A stretch of 64,000 nucleotides of DNA from Streptomyces sindenensis. GTDB lineage: Bacteria > Actinomycetota > Actinomycetes > Streptomycetales > Streptomycetaceae. A program made the translations under genes and the position numbers. The first letter of the stretch is position 1, and each line of letters opens with the position of its first letter. The notes below the pieces were generated by a model. That model was not told the origin of the DNA, did no database searches, and saw only the letters and a program-made list of their open reading frames with translations. The stretch spans positions 52,982 to 116,981 of the forward strand of contig NZ_BMSG01000024.1 of NCBI RefSeq assembly GCF_014649035.1. The letters are read 5' to 3'. Positions 1-28,900 of this stretch are shown piece by piece.

Positions 1-1436
1 GAGGACCGGGGCGGTCCCGTCGACGCCTTCCACCAGTCCGTGCTGGTCCGGACGCCGCCCGAGCTCGGTGAACGCGAGCTGGCCATCGCCCTCCAGACCC
101 TGCTGGACCACCACGACGCGCTGCGGATGCGCCTGGACCGTCAAGGGCCCGGCGGCCGCTGGGCCTACGAGATCCCGGAGCGCGGCAGCGTGCAGGCCCG
201 GACCCTGATCCGCCGGGCCGACATCGCCGGACTGACCGGCGACGCGCTCCTCGCGGCCGTCAGGTCGCAGGCCCGCGAGGCATGGAAGCGGCTGGACCCG
301 GGAGCCGGGGTCATGGTCCAGGCGGTCTGGTTCGACGCCGGACCGCAGGAGACGGGCCGGCTCCTGATCGCCGCGCACCACCTGGTCGTGGACGGGGTCT
401 CCTGGCAGATCCTGCTGCCCGACCTGCGCACCGCCTGGGAGTCGGCGGCCGTCGGGAAGGACCCCGAACCGGAGCCGGTGGGCACGTCGTTGAAGAGCTG
501 GGCCGAACTGCTGGAGCGGCGCGCCGCCGCCCCGGCCGACGGCGAGGCCGCCCGCTGGGCCGAGGCGCTCCGGCTGCCCGCCCCCGCCCTGGCCGCCCAG
601 CCGCTGAACCCGCGTACGGACACCGCCGTGGGGGCCCGCAAATTCACCCAGGCGCTGCCCGCCGACCGCACCGAACGGCTGCTGACCCAGGTGCCCGAGG
701 TGCTCAACGCGAGCGTCCACGAGGCGCTGCTCACCGCCCTGGCGCTGGCGGCCGACACCTGGCGCCGCCGGCGCGGCCACGCACCGGGCGACGGAGTCCT
801 GATCGACGTGGAGGGCCACGGCCGCCAGGACATCGCCGAGGGGGTGGACCTGTCGCGCACGGTGGGCTGGTTCACCACCATCCACCCGGTCCGCCTCGAC
901 CCCGGTGTCAGCGACTGGCAGGAACTCTGGCAGGCGGGCCCCGAGGCGGGCAAGGCGCTCCGCACGGTCAAGGAGCAGGTGCGGGCCGTGCCCGACGGCG
1001 GCATCGGCTACGGGCTGCTGCGGCATCTGAACCCGGAGACCGGGGCCCGGCTGGCCGGACTCGCCCGGGCCCCCATGCTCTTCAACTACCTGGGACGCGA
1101 GGCCTCTTCCACCGACGTGTGGGGCCCCGCGCCCGAGAACGAGGCGGTCCGCGCCGAGGGCGCGGACCTGCCGCTCTCCCATCTGCTGGAGATCAACGCG
1201 GTGGTCCGGGACCACGTGGACGGCCCGCAGCTCGTCGCCGAGTGGACCTGGCCGGCCCGGGTGCTGTCGGTCGCGGACGTACGGGAGCTCGCGGAGGACT
1301 GGTTCCGCGCACTGCGTGTCCTGACCGACCACGCCGAACAGCCCGGCACCGGCGGCTACGCGCCGTCCGACCTGGCACTGGTCGACCTTTCCCAAGACGA
1401 GATCGACGGCCTCGAAGCCGAGTGGAGGACGCTGTG

Positions 1437-1437
<1 letters not shown>
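1..1437 (+). CDS. NRPS, C-terminal part with terminal epimerization domain (partial, 5' end outside window)
   Basis: The reading frame is open from base 1 to the stop at 1435-1437 and encodes the last ~478 residues of a larger synthetase. All of it is one epimerization (E) domain. It starts with the usual GGPVDAFHQ-type entry, carries an intact HHLVVDGVSW active-site motif near 376-405, the EGHGRQ motif near 811, the RTVGWFTT motif near 858 and FNYLG near 1081. E domains racemise the peptidyl-thioester alpha carbon, so this synthetase hands a D-residue to the next one. The stop overlaps the ATG of the next gene (TGATG), indicating translational coupling. A terminal E followed by a D-accepting C domain on the next protein is the usual intermolecular handover arrangement. 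The identity of the residue is not visible because its A domain lies upstream. Confidence 0.95.
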
Positions 1438-16987
<15,550 letters not shown>

Positions 16988-16988
<1 letters not shown>

Positions 16989-19900
16989 TGGAAGGAAACA
17001 GCAAAGTGACAAAGCCGGGGTTCATCGACATCTGGCCGCTGTCGCCGCTTCAGAAGGGCATGCTCTTCCACGCCCTGTACGAGGAGCAGGGTGCGGATGT
17101 GTACGTCATCCAGATGGCGTTGGACCTGCGGCGCGCCCTGGACGCGCCGGGGCTGAGGCGGGCCGTGACCGGGGTGCTCGCCCGTCACGACAACCTGCGC
17201 GCCTCCTTCCGCAACCGGAAGTCCGGCGAGCCGGTCCAGGCGATCCTGCGCGAGGCGGACCCGGACTGGTCCGAGACCGACATCAGCCATCTGACCGGCG
17301 ACGAGCGGGCGGCCGAGCTGGAGCGTCTCCTGGAGGAGGACCGCGGCCGCCGGTTCGACCTGACCCGGCCGCCGCTGAGGTTCTCGTTGATCCGGCTCGG
17401 CGACGAGGAGTACCGGTTCGTCTTCACCGCGCACCACATCCTGCTGGACGGCTGGTCCATGCCGCTGGTGCTCGGCGAGCTGATGACCCTGTACAACAAC
17501 GGCGGTGACACCTCGGCGCTGCCGCCGGTCGTCCCGTACAAGGGCTACCTCGGCTGGCTCGCGGAGCAGGACCGGAACGAGGCCGAGCGGGCCTGGAAGC
17601 GGGCGCTGGCGGGGACCGGCGGGCCGACGCTGATCGCCCCGGCCGGCTCCTCCGCGGGCCCGGCCCTGCCCGAGACCCTGATCGAGCAGGTCTCCGGCGA
17701 GCTGTCGGCGGCGCTGGTGGAGCGGGCCCGCTCCCTCGGACTGACGCTCAACAGCGTCGTGCAGACGGCGTGGGGCATGGTGCTCGGCGGACTGACCGGC
17801 CGCGACGACGTGGTGTTCGGCGAGACCGTCTCGGGCCGTCCGCCCGAGCTGGCCGGCTCCGAGAAGATGGTCGGTCTGTTCATCAACACCCTGCCGGTGC
17901 GGCTGACGATCGACCGTACGCTCCCGTTCGGCGACCTCGTGCGCCGGCTCCAGGACCAGCAGGCGGAGCTGATCGCCCACAAGCACCTGGGCCTGGCCGA
18001 GATCCAGCAGCTCACGGGCGGCGGGCCGCTGTTCGACGCGATCACGATCTTCGCCAACTACCCGATCGACACCGATGCCCTGCAGTCGTCCGCCGACGAC
18101 ATCGGGGCGGTGGCCGCGACGACCGTGGACGCCACGCACTACGCGCTCAACCTGGAGGGGACGGTCCGGGGCGACCGGATGACGGTCCGGCTGGACCACC
18201 GGCCCGACCTCTTCCCGCAGGGGGCCGGACGCGAGATCCTCGACCGGCTCCTGCGGCTGCTGGCCGCCTTCGCCGAGAACCCGGACCGGCCCGCGGGCGA
18301 GGTGCCGCTCTTCACGGCCGAGGACCGCGAGCGCCTGCTGCCGTCCGCGGCCCCCGCCGTGACTGAGGCCGCGGCGCAGGCCGTACCGTCGGCGGCCGTC
18401 GCGGATTCCGGGGCGTCCGGCGAACCGCGCGACGAGCACGAGGCGCTGCTGTGCCGGCTGTTCGCCGAGGTGCTCGGCACCGAACGGGTCTCGGTCCACG
18501 ACAGCTTCTTCGAACTCGGCGGCGACAGCATCAGCTCGATCCAGCTGGCGCACCGGGCCCGGAAGGAAGGCGTCGCGCTGAGCCTGCGCGAGATCTTCGA
18601 GCACCGGACCGTCGCCCGCCTCGCCGCCCTCGGGGGCGTCGCGCAGCCCGCGCCGGTGGCCGCGGACGACGGCACCGGCCCCCTGGCGCTCACCCCGATC
18701 ATGCACTGGCAGCAGGGCCTGGGCGGTCCCGTCGACGCCTTCAACCAGACCATGACGGTGCCGGTCCCGGCCGGGCTGGACGAGACGAAGGTGCGGGCCG
18801 CCGTACAGGCCCTGCTCGACCACCACGACGCGTTGCGCATGCGGCTGGAGCGCGGTCCGGACGGCGGCTGGGCGCTGCAGATCGCCGAACGCGGCGCCGT
18901 CCCGGCCGAGGACTGCGTCCGCCGGGCCGAGGCGGCCGACGGGGCGGCGGCCGAGGCGCAGGTGCGCGCGGCCATGGAGCGCCTCGCCCCCGGGGACGGC
19001 CGGATGGTCCAGGCCGTCTGGTTCGACGCCGGTGCGCGGCAGGAGGGCCGGATCGCCCTGGTGGTCCACCACCTGGCCGTCGACGGTGTGTCCTGGCGCA
19101 TCCTGCTCCCGGACCTCCAGGCGGCTCTCGCCGCGCTGTCGGCCGGCGACGAGGTGAAGCTGGAGCCGGCCGGGACATCGCTGCGGCGGTGGTCGCAGGT
19201 GCTGGGGCGCGAGGCCCTGTCCGAGCGCCGGACCGAGGAGCTGGAGCTGTGGCGTTCGGTGCTCCGGACGCCCGATCCGCTGCTGACGGAACGCCCCCTG
19301 GACTCCTCCCGCGATGTGGTCGGCGTCGCACGCCAGCTGACGATGTCGCTGCCGGCCGAGGTGACCGACGAGCTGCTGGGCCGGGTGCCGGCGCGGTTCA
19401 ACGCCGGTCCGGACGAGGCGATGCTGACCGCGCTGGCCATGGCGGTCGCCCGCTGGCGGCGGGAGCGGGGGCGCGGCGAGGACTCCGCGCTGCTGGTGGG
19501 CCTGGAGGGCCACGGCCGTGAGGAGTTCCTCGACGACATCGATCTGACGCGTACGGTCGGCTGGTTCACGAGCCTGTACCCGGTGGCGGTGGATCCGGGA
19601 ACCGACGGGCCCGAGCTGTGGTCCGGCGGCCCGGCTCTGGGCGCCGCGTTCAAGGCGGTCAAGGAGCAGCTGCGGGCGATCCCGGACAAGGGGATCGGCT
19701 ACGGCATGCTGCGCCACCTCAACCCCGCCACGGGCCCGGAACTCGCGGAGCACGCGGAGCCGCAGGTCGGCTTCAACTACCTGGGCCGGATGGGCGGGGC
19801 GGACACCGAGGAGGCCGCGGAAACCGCCGCCGGCGCGGTGCGCGTACGCGATCTCACCGGGGCGGGCGACGCGGCGATGCCGCTGGCGTACGCCCTGGAG

Positions 19901-22900
19901 CTCAACGCGGCGGCCGTGGACTACCCGGAGGGGCCGCGGCTCGTCGCGTCCTGGACCTGGTCCGGCGAACTGCTCGGCGAGGACGAGGTCGAGCGGGTCG
20001 CCCGGTACTGGTTCGAGGCGCTGGAGGCGCTGGCCGGGCACGCCGCCCGTCCGGACGCCGGCGGTCTCACCCCGTCCGACCTGCCGCTGGTGACCGTGGA
20101 CCAGGCCGAGATCGACCGGATCGAGTCCGGGGCCGGGACCGCGGGCGTGGCGGACATCCTGCCGCTCTCGCCCCTTCAGGAGGGCCTGCACTTCCACGGC
20201 CTGTTCGACGAGACGGCCTCGGACGTCTACACGATCCAGACGATCCTCGAACTCCGGGGCGAGGTCGAGGCGCCCGCCCTGCACGCGGCGGCCCGGAGCC
20301 TGCTGGCCCGCCACGACAACCTCCGCGCGTACTTCGTCGAGGGCCAAGCCGGCCGGCCGCTGCAGGTCGTGCCGCGCGAGGCCGGGCTCCCGTGGTCCGA
20401 GGAGGACCTCGGCCACCTGGACTCGGACGACGCCGCCGCCCGCTTGCGGTCCCTGCTCGCCGCCGACAGGGCGGCACGCTTCGATCTCGCCGAGCCCCCG
20501 CTGCTCCGCTGCATGCTGGTCCGGTTGGGGGAGGGTCGGCACCGCTTCGTCCTGACGGTCCACCACATCGTGCTGGACGGCTGGTCGATGCCGCTGCTCG
20601 TCAGGGAGCTCTTCGAGCTCTACGGGCTCCACCGGAGCGGTGGCGACCCCGGTGCGCTCCGTCCCGTCACGCCGTACCGGGACTATCTCGGCTGGCTGGC
20701 CGACCAGGACCGTACGGCCTCCGAGGAGGCCTGGCGGCGGGCGTTGGACGGCATCGAGGAGGTCACCATCCTCGCTCCGGACGCCACGGGCAGCGCGCCG
20801 GCGGTTCCCGAGCGCTGGAGCGTGGAGGTTCCGCAGGAGCTGTCGCGGGAGCTGATCGCGGCAGCACGGCAGCACGGCTTGACGGCCAACACCCTGGTAC
20901 AAGGCGCGTGGGGGCTGACGCTCTGTGCCCTGACGGGCCGCGACGACGTCGTGTTCGGCAACACCGTCTCCGGCCGCCCGCCGGAGCTCGGCGACGTGGA
21001 GAACATGATCGGCCTGTTCATCAACACCCTGCCCGTGAGGCTGACCATCGCACCGGGCCTCTCGCTGGCCGGGCTGTTCCAGCGTCTCCAGGAGCAGCAG
21101 ACGGGGCTCATGGCGCACCAGTACCTGGGCCTCGCCGACGTGCAGCGGCTGGCCGGGACCGGCGAGCTGTTCGACACCCTGGTGGTCTTCGAGAACTATC
21201 CGGTGGAGGCCGAGCCGCTGCGCCGGTCGGCGCAGGAACTGGGCGTGGTCGACGCCGAGGTCCGCGACGCGGTCCACTACCCGCTGGCGCTGCTGGCGAC
21301 CCAGCGCGGGGAACGGATGACCGTGGACTGGTCCTACCGTCCCGACCTGCTGGAGCCGAGTGAGGTCCGCACGATCTCCGAGCGCTTCCTGAGCGTGCTG
21401 AGAGCGTTCGCGGACGACGCGTCGCGGCCGGTGGCCGGGCTGGACCTGCTCACCGGAGCCGAGCGGCAGCGTGTGCTCGTGGAATGGAACGACACCGCCG
21501 CCGAGGCCCCGGACCGGTCGGTGACCGAAGCGTTCGAGGCCCAGGTGGCCAGGAGCCCGAAGGCGACCGCCCTCATCGATGAGGACGAGGAGCTGTCGTA
21601 CGCGGAGCTCAACGCACGCGCGAACCGGATGGCCCACTGGCTCCTGGAGCGCGGTGCTGGGCCCGAGCGGTTCGTGGCCGTGAAGTTGCCGCGTTCGGCC
21701 GGCCTGCTGGTGGCGCTGCTCGCCGTGCTCAAGACGGGAGCGGCCTATGTGCCGGTCGACCCCACGCTCCCGGCCGACCGGATCGCCTACCAGCTCCAGG
21801 ACGCCGACCCGGTCCTGACCCTGACCGAGCAGGAGCTCGCGGGCGCGGAGCTGGACGCGTACCCGGCCACCGACCCGAAACTGCCGAGGCTCGCGACGCA
21901 GGCCGCGTACGTCATCTACACCTCGGGTTCCACCGGACGGCCGAAGGGCGTCGTGGTGCCCTCGGGTGCGATGGCCAACCTGCTGGAGGCCGTCCAGGAA
22001 CATGTGCGGCTGACGCCCGCGGACCGGCTGGCCGCGGTGGCCACGGTCGGTTTCGACATCGCCGTGATGGAGCTCTACCTTCCGCTGCTCAACGGCGCGG
22101 CCGTGGTGCTCGCGGGGCCGGACACGGTGAAGGACCCCGAGGAACTGGCCGGTCTCATCGCGCGGACCGGCGCGACCGTGATGGAGGCCCCGCCGAGCCT
22201 GTGGCACGTCCTGGAAGGCGCCGTGCCGCACGCGCTGCGCGGTCTGCGCAAGGTCACCGCGGGCGAAGCCCTGACGGCCGACCTCGCTCAGCGTCTGTGT
22301 GCGCTGGGAGGCACCCTGACGAACCTGTACGGCCCCACCGAGACGACGGTCTACTCGACCGGCACCGACATCGACGGTACCCACGTCACGATCGGCGGCC
22401 CCCTCGCCAACACCCGGGTCCACGTCCTGGACGCGGCCCTGCGACCGGTCCTGCCGGGCGTGGCCGGCGAGTTGTACATCGCGGGTGCCGGACTGGCCCG
22501 CGGCTATCATCACCGCCCCGCTCTGTCGGCGGAGCGGTTCGTGGCCGATCCGTACGGGCCCGCGGGTTCCCGTATGTACCGTACGGGCGATCTGGTGCGC
22601 TGGACCGAGGACGGGCGGCTGAGCTACCTCGGCCGCACCGATTTCCAAGTCAAACTGCGCGGTTTCCGCATCGAACTCGGCGAGATCGAGGAGGCCTTGA
22701 ACGCTCACGTCGACGTCGGCCGCGCGGTCGTGAGCGTCCGGGAGGACCGCCCCGGTGACAAGCGCCTGGTCGCCCACGTGACACCGGCCGGGGGACGTTC
22801 GGCGGACCCGGCCGTGCTGCGCGCGCACCTGGGCGAGGCGCTGCCGCACTACATGGTGCCGTCGGCGTACGTCGTGCTGGAACAGCTGCCGCTGACCCCC

Positions 22901-25900
22901 AACGGCAAGGTGGACCGCAAGGCCCTGCCCGCCCCCGAGACCGCAGGGGCCGTCGGCGGCCGAGCCGCGCGCACGGACGCCGAGGAGGCGCTGGCGGAAC
23001 TGTTTGCCGAGTTGCTCGGTGTGGAGCGGGTCGGGATCGACGAGAGCTTCTTCGAGCTCGGCGGCGACAGCATTCTGACCATCCAACTGGTCACTCGTGC
23101 TCGCGGGGCCGGATTCACGTTCAGCCCGCGCGATGTGTTCGCGTACAAGACAGTGGAGGCCCTCGTGGCAGCAGTGGACGCGGCGGAGGAACCGGCGGCC
23201 CGGCCCGCGACCGGGACGGCCGACGGCGTCGGTGACGTACCGGTGACTCCGATCATCGACTGGCTGCGTGAACTGGGCGGCTCGGTGGACCAGTTCAACC
23301 AGACCATGTCACTGCCGGCTCCCGTGGGACTCACCGGCGAACTGGTGACGGAGGCCGTTCAGGCCGTCCTGGATCACCACGATGCCCTGCGGATGACCTT
23401 GACCCGGATCGGCGGGAACATCGCCTGGTCACTGGAGACCGCCCCGCCCGGCGCCGTCCGGGCCGAGGACTGCCTGCGCCGGGTCGATCTCGGCGTACTG
23501 GTGCGGGCCGGAGCGTCCGAGGCCGATCTGGACGAGGAGGGAGCACGGGTCACGGCGGAGGAACAGGCGCTGCTGGACCCCGACTCCGGAAAGATGCTCC
23601 GGTTCATCTGGTTCGACATGGGCCCGGACGCCCCGGGGCAGCTGACGGTGATCGCCCACCACCTGGTGGTGGACGGAGTGTCCTGGCGCATCCTCATACC
23701 GGACTTCCAGGCAGCTTTCGCGGCCCTGCTCAAGGGCCATCCGATCGAGCTGGAACCGGTCGGCACCTCCTTCAGGCGCTGGGCCCAGCATCTGAACGCA
23801 GCCGCCGCGGAGCCCGCGCGGCTCCAGGAGCTGGCCCTGTGGAGCGAGGCTCTCGCCGCCGAGGACACGCAGCTCGCCGACCGTCCGCTGGACCCGGCCC
23901 AGGACACGGTCGGCACGGCGTCGGTGCTCAGCGTCAGCCTTCCGCCGGCGGTTACGGAACCGCTGCTCGGCCGGGTACCCACCGCCTTCAAGGCGGGGAT
24001 CAACGACGTGCTGCTGACGGCGCTCGCCATCGCCGTGCGCGACTGGCGCGGCCGGCAGGGCCGCGGCGACGCCCCGTCCGTCCTCGTCGACCTGGAGGGC
24101 CACGGCCGCGAGGAGATCATCGACGGTGTCGACCTGTCGCGCACGGTCGGCTGGTTCACCAGCAAGTACCCGGTGCTGCTGGACCCGGGCGAGCTGCCCG
24201 CCGACGAGCTGTTCGGCGGCGGGCCGGCTGTCGGCACCGCGCTCAAGCGGATCAAGGAACAGCTGCGCGCCATTCCTGACAACGGCATCGGCTACGGGCT
24301 GCTGCGCCATCTGAACCCGCAGACCGCCCGGGTCCTGGCCAGGTGCCCGGAGCCGCAGATCGGCTTCAACTACCTGGGCAGGCTCGGCGCCGCCGAGCCG
24401 TCGGAGGACCCCACCCGCGCCACCGTGCAGGACCTTTCGGGCGTCGCCGAGACCGCGATGGTCCTGCCGCACCTCCTGGACATCAACGCACGTACCGTCA
24501 CGCGCCCGGACGGCCACTGGCTGGCCGTCTCCTGGACCTGGCCCAAGGCGCTGTTCTCCGAGGAGGCGATCCACGACCTGTCCCAGGCGTGGTTCACGGC
24601 GCTGAAGTCGCTGGTCGCCCATGTCGAGGGCGTCCCGGAGGTGGCTCTCAGCCCCTCGGACCTTCCGCTGGTGAACGTCACCCAGGACGAGATCGAGACG
24701 CTGGAAGCCGCTCACCCCGGGCTTCTGGACGTGCTGCCGCTCGCGCCCCTCCAGGAGGGCCTGCTGTTCCACGCCCTGTACGACGAGGGCGGTCCGGACG
24801 TCTACAGCCTTCAGACCGTCCTGGACCTTCGGGGCGAACTGGACCCGGCCGCTCTTCAGGACGCCGCCCGCGCGGTGCTCGGCCGGCACGACATCCTGCG
24901 TGCGGGCTTCCGCCCGGGATCGTCCGGCCAGTCCCTCCAGGTCATTCCGCGTGAGGTCCAGCTGCCGTGGACCGAGGTGGACCTGAGCGGGTCCGGACCG
25001 GCGGAGCGCGAAGCGGCGCTCGACCGGCTGACCGCCGACGACGTCACCCGGCCCTTCGACGTCGTCCGGCCGCCCCTGCTGCGGTTCACCCTGATCCGGC
25101 TCGGCGAGGAGGAGCACCGGCTGCTCTTCACGCACCACCACATCCTGCTCGACGGCTGGTCGGCCCCGCTCGTGATGGGTGAGCTCTTCGAGCTCTACGG
25201 GCGCCGCGGGGACGTCTCCGCGCTGCCCGCCGTGGTGCCCTACCGCGACTACCTCGGATGGCTGGCCGGGCAGGACCGCGCGGCCGCCGAGGAGGCCTGG
25301 CGGACCGTCCTGGACGGGCTGGAAGAGCCGACGCTGATCACCCCCTCGGGCACGGGCCGCAACCCCGTGCGGTCCGCGTCCTGGGAGGTGGGGCTCTCGC
25401 CGGAGACCACCGCGGCCCTCACCGCCCAGGCCCGCCGCCACGGGCTGACGCGGAACACCGTGGTGCAGGGCGCGTGGGCGCTGCTGCTCGGCGGGATCAC
25501 CGGCCGGGACGACGTGGTGTTCGGCGAGACCGTGAGCGGCCGGCCGGCCGAACTGCCGGGCGTGGAGTCCATGGTCGGCCTGTTCATCAACACCCTGCCC
25601 GTGCGCGTCCGGATCGAGCAGGGGGACAGCCTGCTGAGCCTGCTGGACCGGTTGCAGAACCAGCAGCTCGACCTGTTGCCGCACAAGTACGTGGGCCTCG
25701 CCGACATCCAGCGGCTCGCCGGTTTCCGTGAACTCTTCGACACCGCGACCGTCTTCGAGAACTTCCCGGTGGACGCGAACGGCCTCCAGGAGTCCTCGCA
25801 GGGGCTCGGCGTCGTCGACGCGCGGCTGGAGGAGGCCACCCACTTCGCGCTGGGCCTGTCCACCGCGGACAACGCCCACTCGCTCGGGCTGAACGTCACC

Positions 25901-28900
25901 TACCGGCCCGACCTCTTCACCGAGGACGACGCGCGGGAGTTCGGCGAGCGGCTGGTACGGATCCTGTCGGCCTTCGCGGACGACCCCGAGCAGCGGATCG
26001 GAGGCATCGGCGTCCTCTCCGCCGATGAGCACCACCGGGTGCTGGTGGAGTGGAACGAGACCGGGCACGAGGTGCCGGCCGCGACCTTCCCCGCCCTGTT
26101 CGAGGCCGCCGTCGCCGCATGGCCGCAGCGCACCGCCGTGATCGCGGACGACCGGAAGCTGACCTACGCCGAGCTGGACGAGCAGGCCAACCGCTGGGCG
26201 AACCTGCTGATCGGACGCGGTGTCGGCCCGGAGGACCGGGTCGTCGTCGCCGTGCCCCGGTCCCCGCTGTGGCTCGCGGTCACCCTGGGCGTCCTCAAGG
26301 CGGGCGCGGTCTACGTGCCCGTGGACCCGGACGGCCCCGCCGAACGCCTCGCCCACCTGCTTGCGGACGTACATCCGGCCCTGGTGCTGGTCACCGAGGG
26401 CGGCGCGGAACTTCCGCTGTCGCCCGGCACGGCCGCGCCCCTGCCGGTGGACTCCGCGCAGACCGCGGCGGCGCTGGCCCGGGCGGCCGCCACCGCCCCC
26501 CGTGACGCGGACCGGGTGCGTCCGCTCGCCCCCGCCAACGCCGCGTACGCCATCTACACCTCGGGCACCACCGGCCGTCCCAAGGGCGTCGTGGTCACCC
26601 ATGCCGGCTTCGCCGATCTGGCGGCCTCGCACGCCGGGAACCTGGGCGTCGAACCGGATTCCCGGGTGCTCCAGCTGATCGCGCCCAGCTTCGACGTCTC
26701 GGTGGCGGACCTGTCGATGACCCTGCTGAGCGGAGCGGCTCTCGTTCTGCCCGACGGCAACGGCCAGCCCGTCGGTGACGAGCTGACCGCGTTGATCCAG
26801 CAGAGCGCCGCCACCCATCTCCAGCTCGCGGCGGGCACGCTGGGTACCCTGCCGCCCGACGCCCTGCCGAGTCTGCGGACCCTGGTGACCGGGGGCGAGC
26901 CGTGCTCGCCGGAGCAGATCGCGCTCTGGTCCGCGGGCCGCCGGATGATCAACGCGTACGGTCCGACCGAGACCATGGTGTGCGCCACGATGAGCAGCCC
27001 GCTGTCGGGCGCCGTCCAGCCGCCCATCGGCCGGCCGCTGCGCAACCGCCAGGTGTACGTGCTCGACGGGCATCTGCGGCTCGTTCCGCCGGGCGTGCCC
27101 GGGGAGCTGTACATCGCCGGAGCCGGGCTCGCCCGCGGCTATCTGGACCGGGCCGCGCTGACGTCGGAGCGGTTCGTCGCCAACCCCTTCGGCCCGCCGG
27201 GCGGGCGCTTCTACCGGACCGGTGACGTCGTGCGCTGGACCGCCGACGGCGAGCTGGAGTACGTCGGCCGGACCGACGGCCAGGTGAAGATCCGCGGCTA
27301 CCGCGTCGAGCTCGGCGAGATCGAGGCCGTCATCGGCGCGCGTGCCGACGTCGAGCAGGTCGTGGTGCAGGCCCGGGACAGCGCGCACGCCGGCCGCAGG
27401 CTCGTCGCCTATGTGGTGCCCGCGGCGGGGTCCCGCTTCGACGGGCAGGCCGTCCGCGACGCCGTCGCGGCGCAGCTGCCCGAGTACATGGTCCCGGCCG
27501 CGGTCATGGAGCTGTCCGCGATACCGCTGACAGGCCCCGGCAAGATCGACCACCGGGCCCTGCCGGAACCCGTGTTCCCCGGTGCGTCCGAGGGCCGGGC
27601 CCCGCGTGACGAGCGGGAGGAGACGCTCAGCGCCCTGTTCGGCGAAGTGCTCGGTCTCCCGCCGGTCGGCATCGACCACAGCTTCTTCGACCTCGGCGGG
27701 CACTCCCTGCTCGCCACGCGGCTGGTCAACCGGGTCCGTTCCGTCTTCGCCGTGGAGCTGCCGGTGCGGGCCGTCTTCGACGCGCCGACCGTCGCGACCC
27801 TGGCCGAGCGCATCGAAGGGGCCGCCGCGGCCCGCCCGGCGCTGGGACCCGTCGAGCGGCCGGACGAGATCCCGCTGTCCTACGCACAGCGCCGCCTGTG
27901 GTTCATGGACCGTACGGGCAACGGCGACGGGCGCTACAACATCCTGCTGTCGGTGAGGCTGCTGGGCGACCTGGACACCGGTGCGCTGCGGTCGGCGCTG
28001 GCGGACGTGGTGGCCCGGCACGAGAGCCTGCGTACCGTCTTCCCGGTCGACGAGGGCGTGCCCCGTCAGCGGATCCTCGCCCCGCAGGAGTCGGCCGTGC
28101 CGCTGACCGTCGAGGAGGCGGGCCCGGACGGGCTGGACGCGGCCCTGGCGGCCGCCGCCGCCAAGGGCTTCGACCTCGCGGCCGAACTGCCGCTGCGCGG
28201 CCACCTGTGGCAGCTCGCCGGACGCGAGCACGTCCTGCTGCTGGTCCTCCACCACATCGCGAGCGACGGCTCCTCGATGGCCCCGCTCGCCCGGGACCTG
28301 GGCGCCGCGTACGAGGCCCGGGTCACGGGCAAGTCACCCGAATTCGCCCCGCTGCCCGTGCAGTACGCCGACTACACGCTCTGGCAGCGGGCGGGGCTCG
28401 GTGACGAGGAGGACCCGGACAGCGCCATCTCCCGGCAGCTCGCGTACTGGCGTGCGGCCCTGGCGGAGCTGCCGGAGGAGCTGAGCCTGCCGTACGACCG
28501 CGCGCGTTCGGCCGAGTCGGGCAACCGCAGCGGGGAGGTCGCGCTGCCGCTGACCGCCGAACAGGTCGACGCCGTCGTGAGTTTCGCCCGGACGTCGGGC
28601 GTCAGCCTCTTCATGGTCGTCCAGGCGGCGGTGTCTGCCCTGCTGCACCGGCTCGGCGCGGGGACGGACATCCCGCTGGGCTCGGTGGTGGCCGGACGGA
28701 CCGACGAGGCGCTCGACCAGCTCGTGGGCTTCTTCGTCAACACGCTCGTGCTGCGTACGGACCTCTCCGGGGACCCGGACTTCGCGGAGCTGGTGCGGCG
28801 GGTCCGGGCCGGCAACCTGGAGGCGTACGGCAACCAGGAAGTGCCCTTCGAGCGGGTGGTCGAGGAGCTGGCCCCGGTGCGGGTGGCGAACCGCAACCCG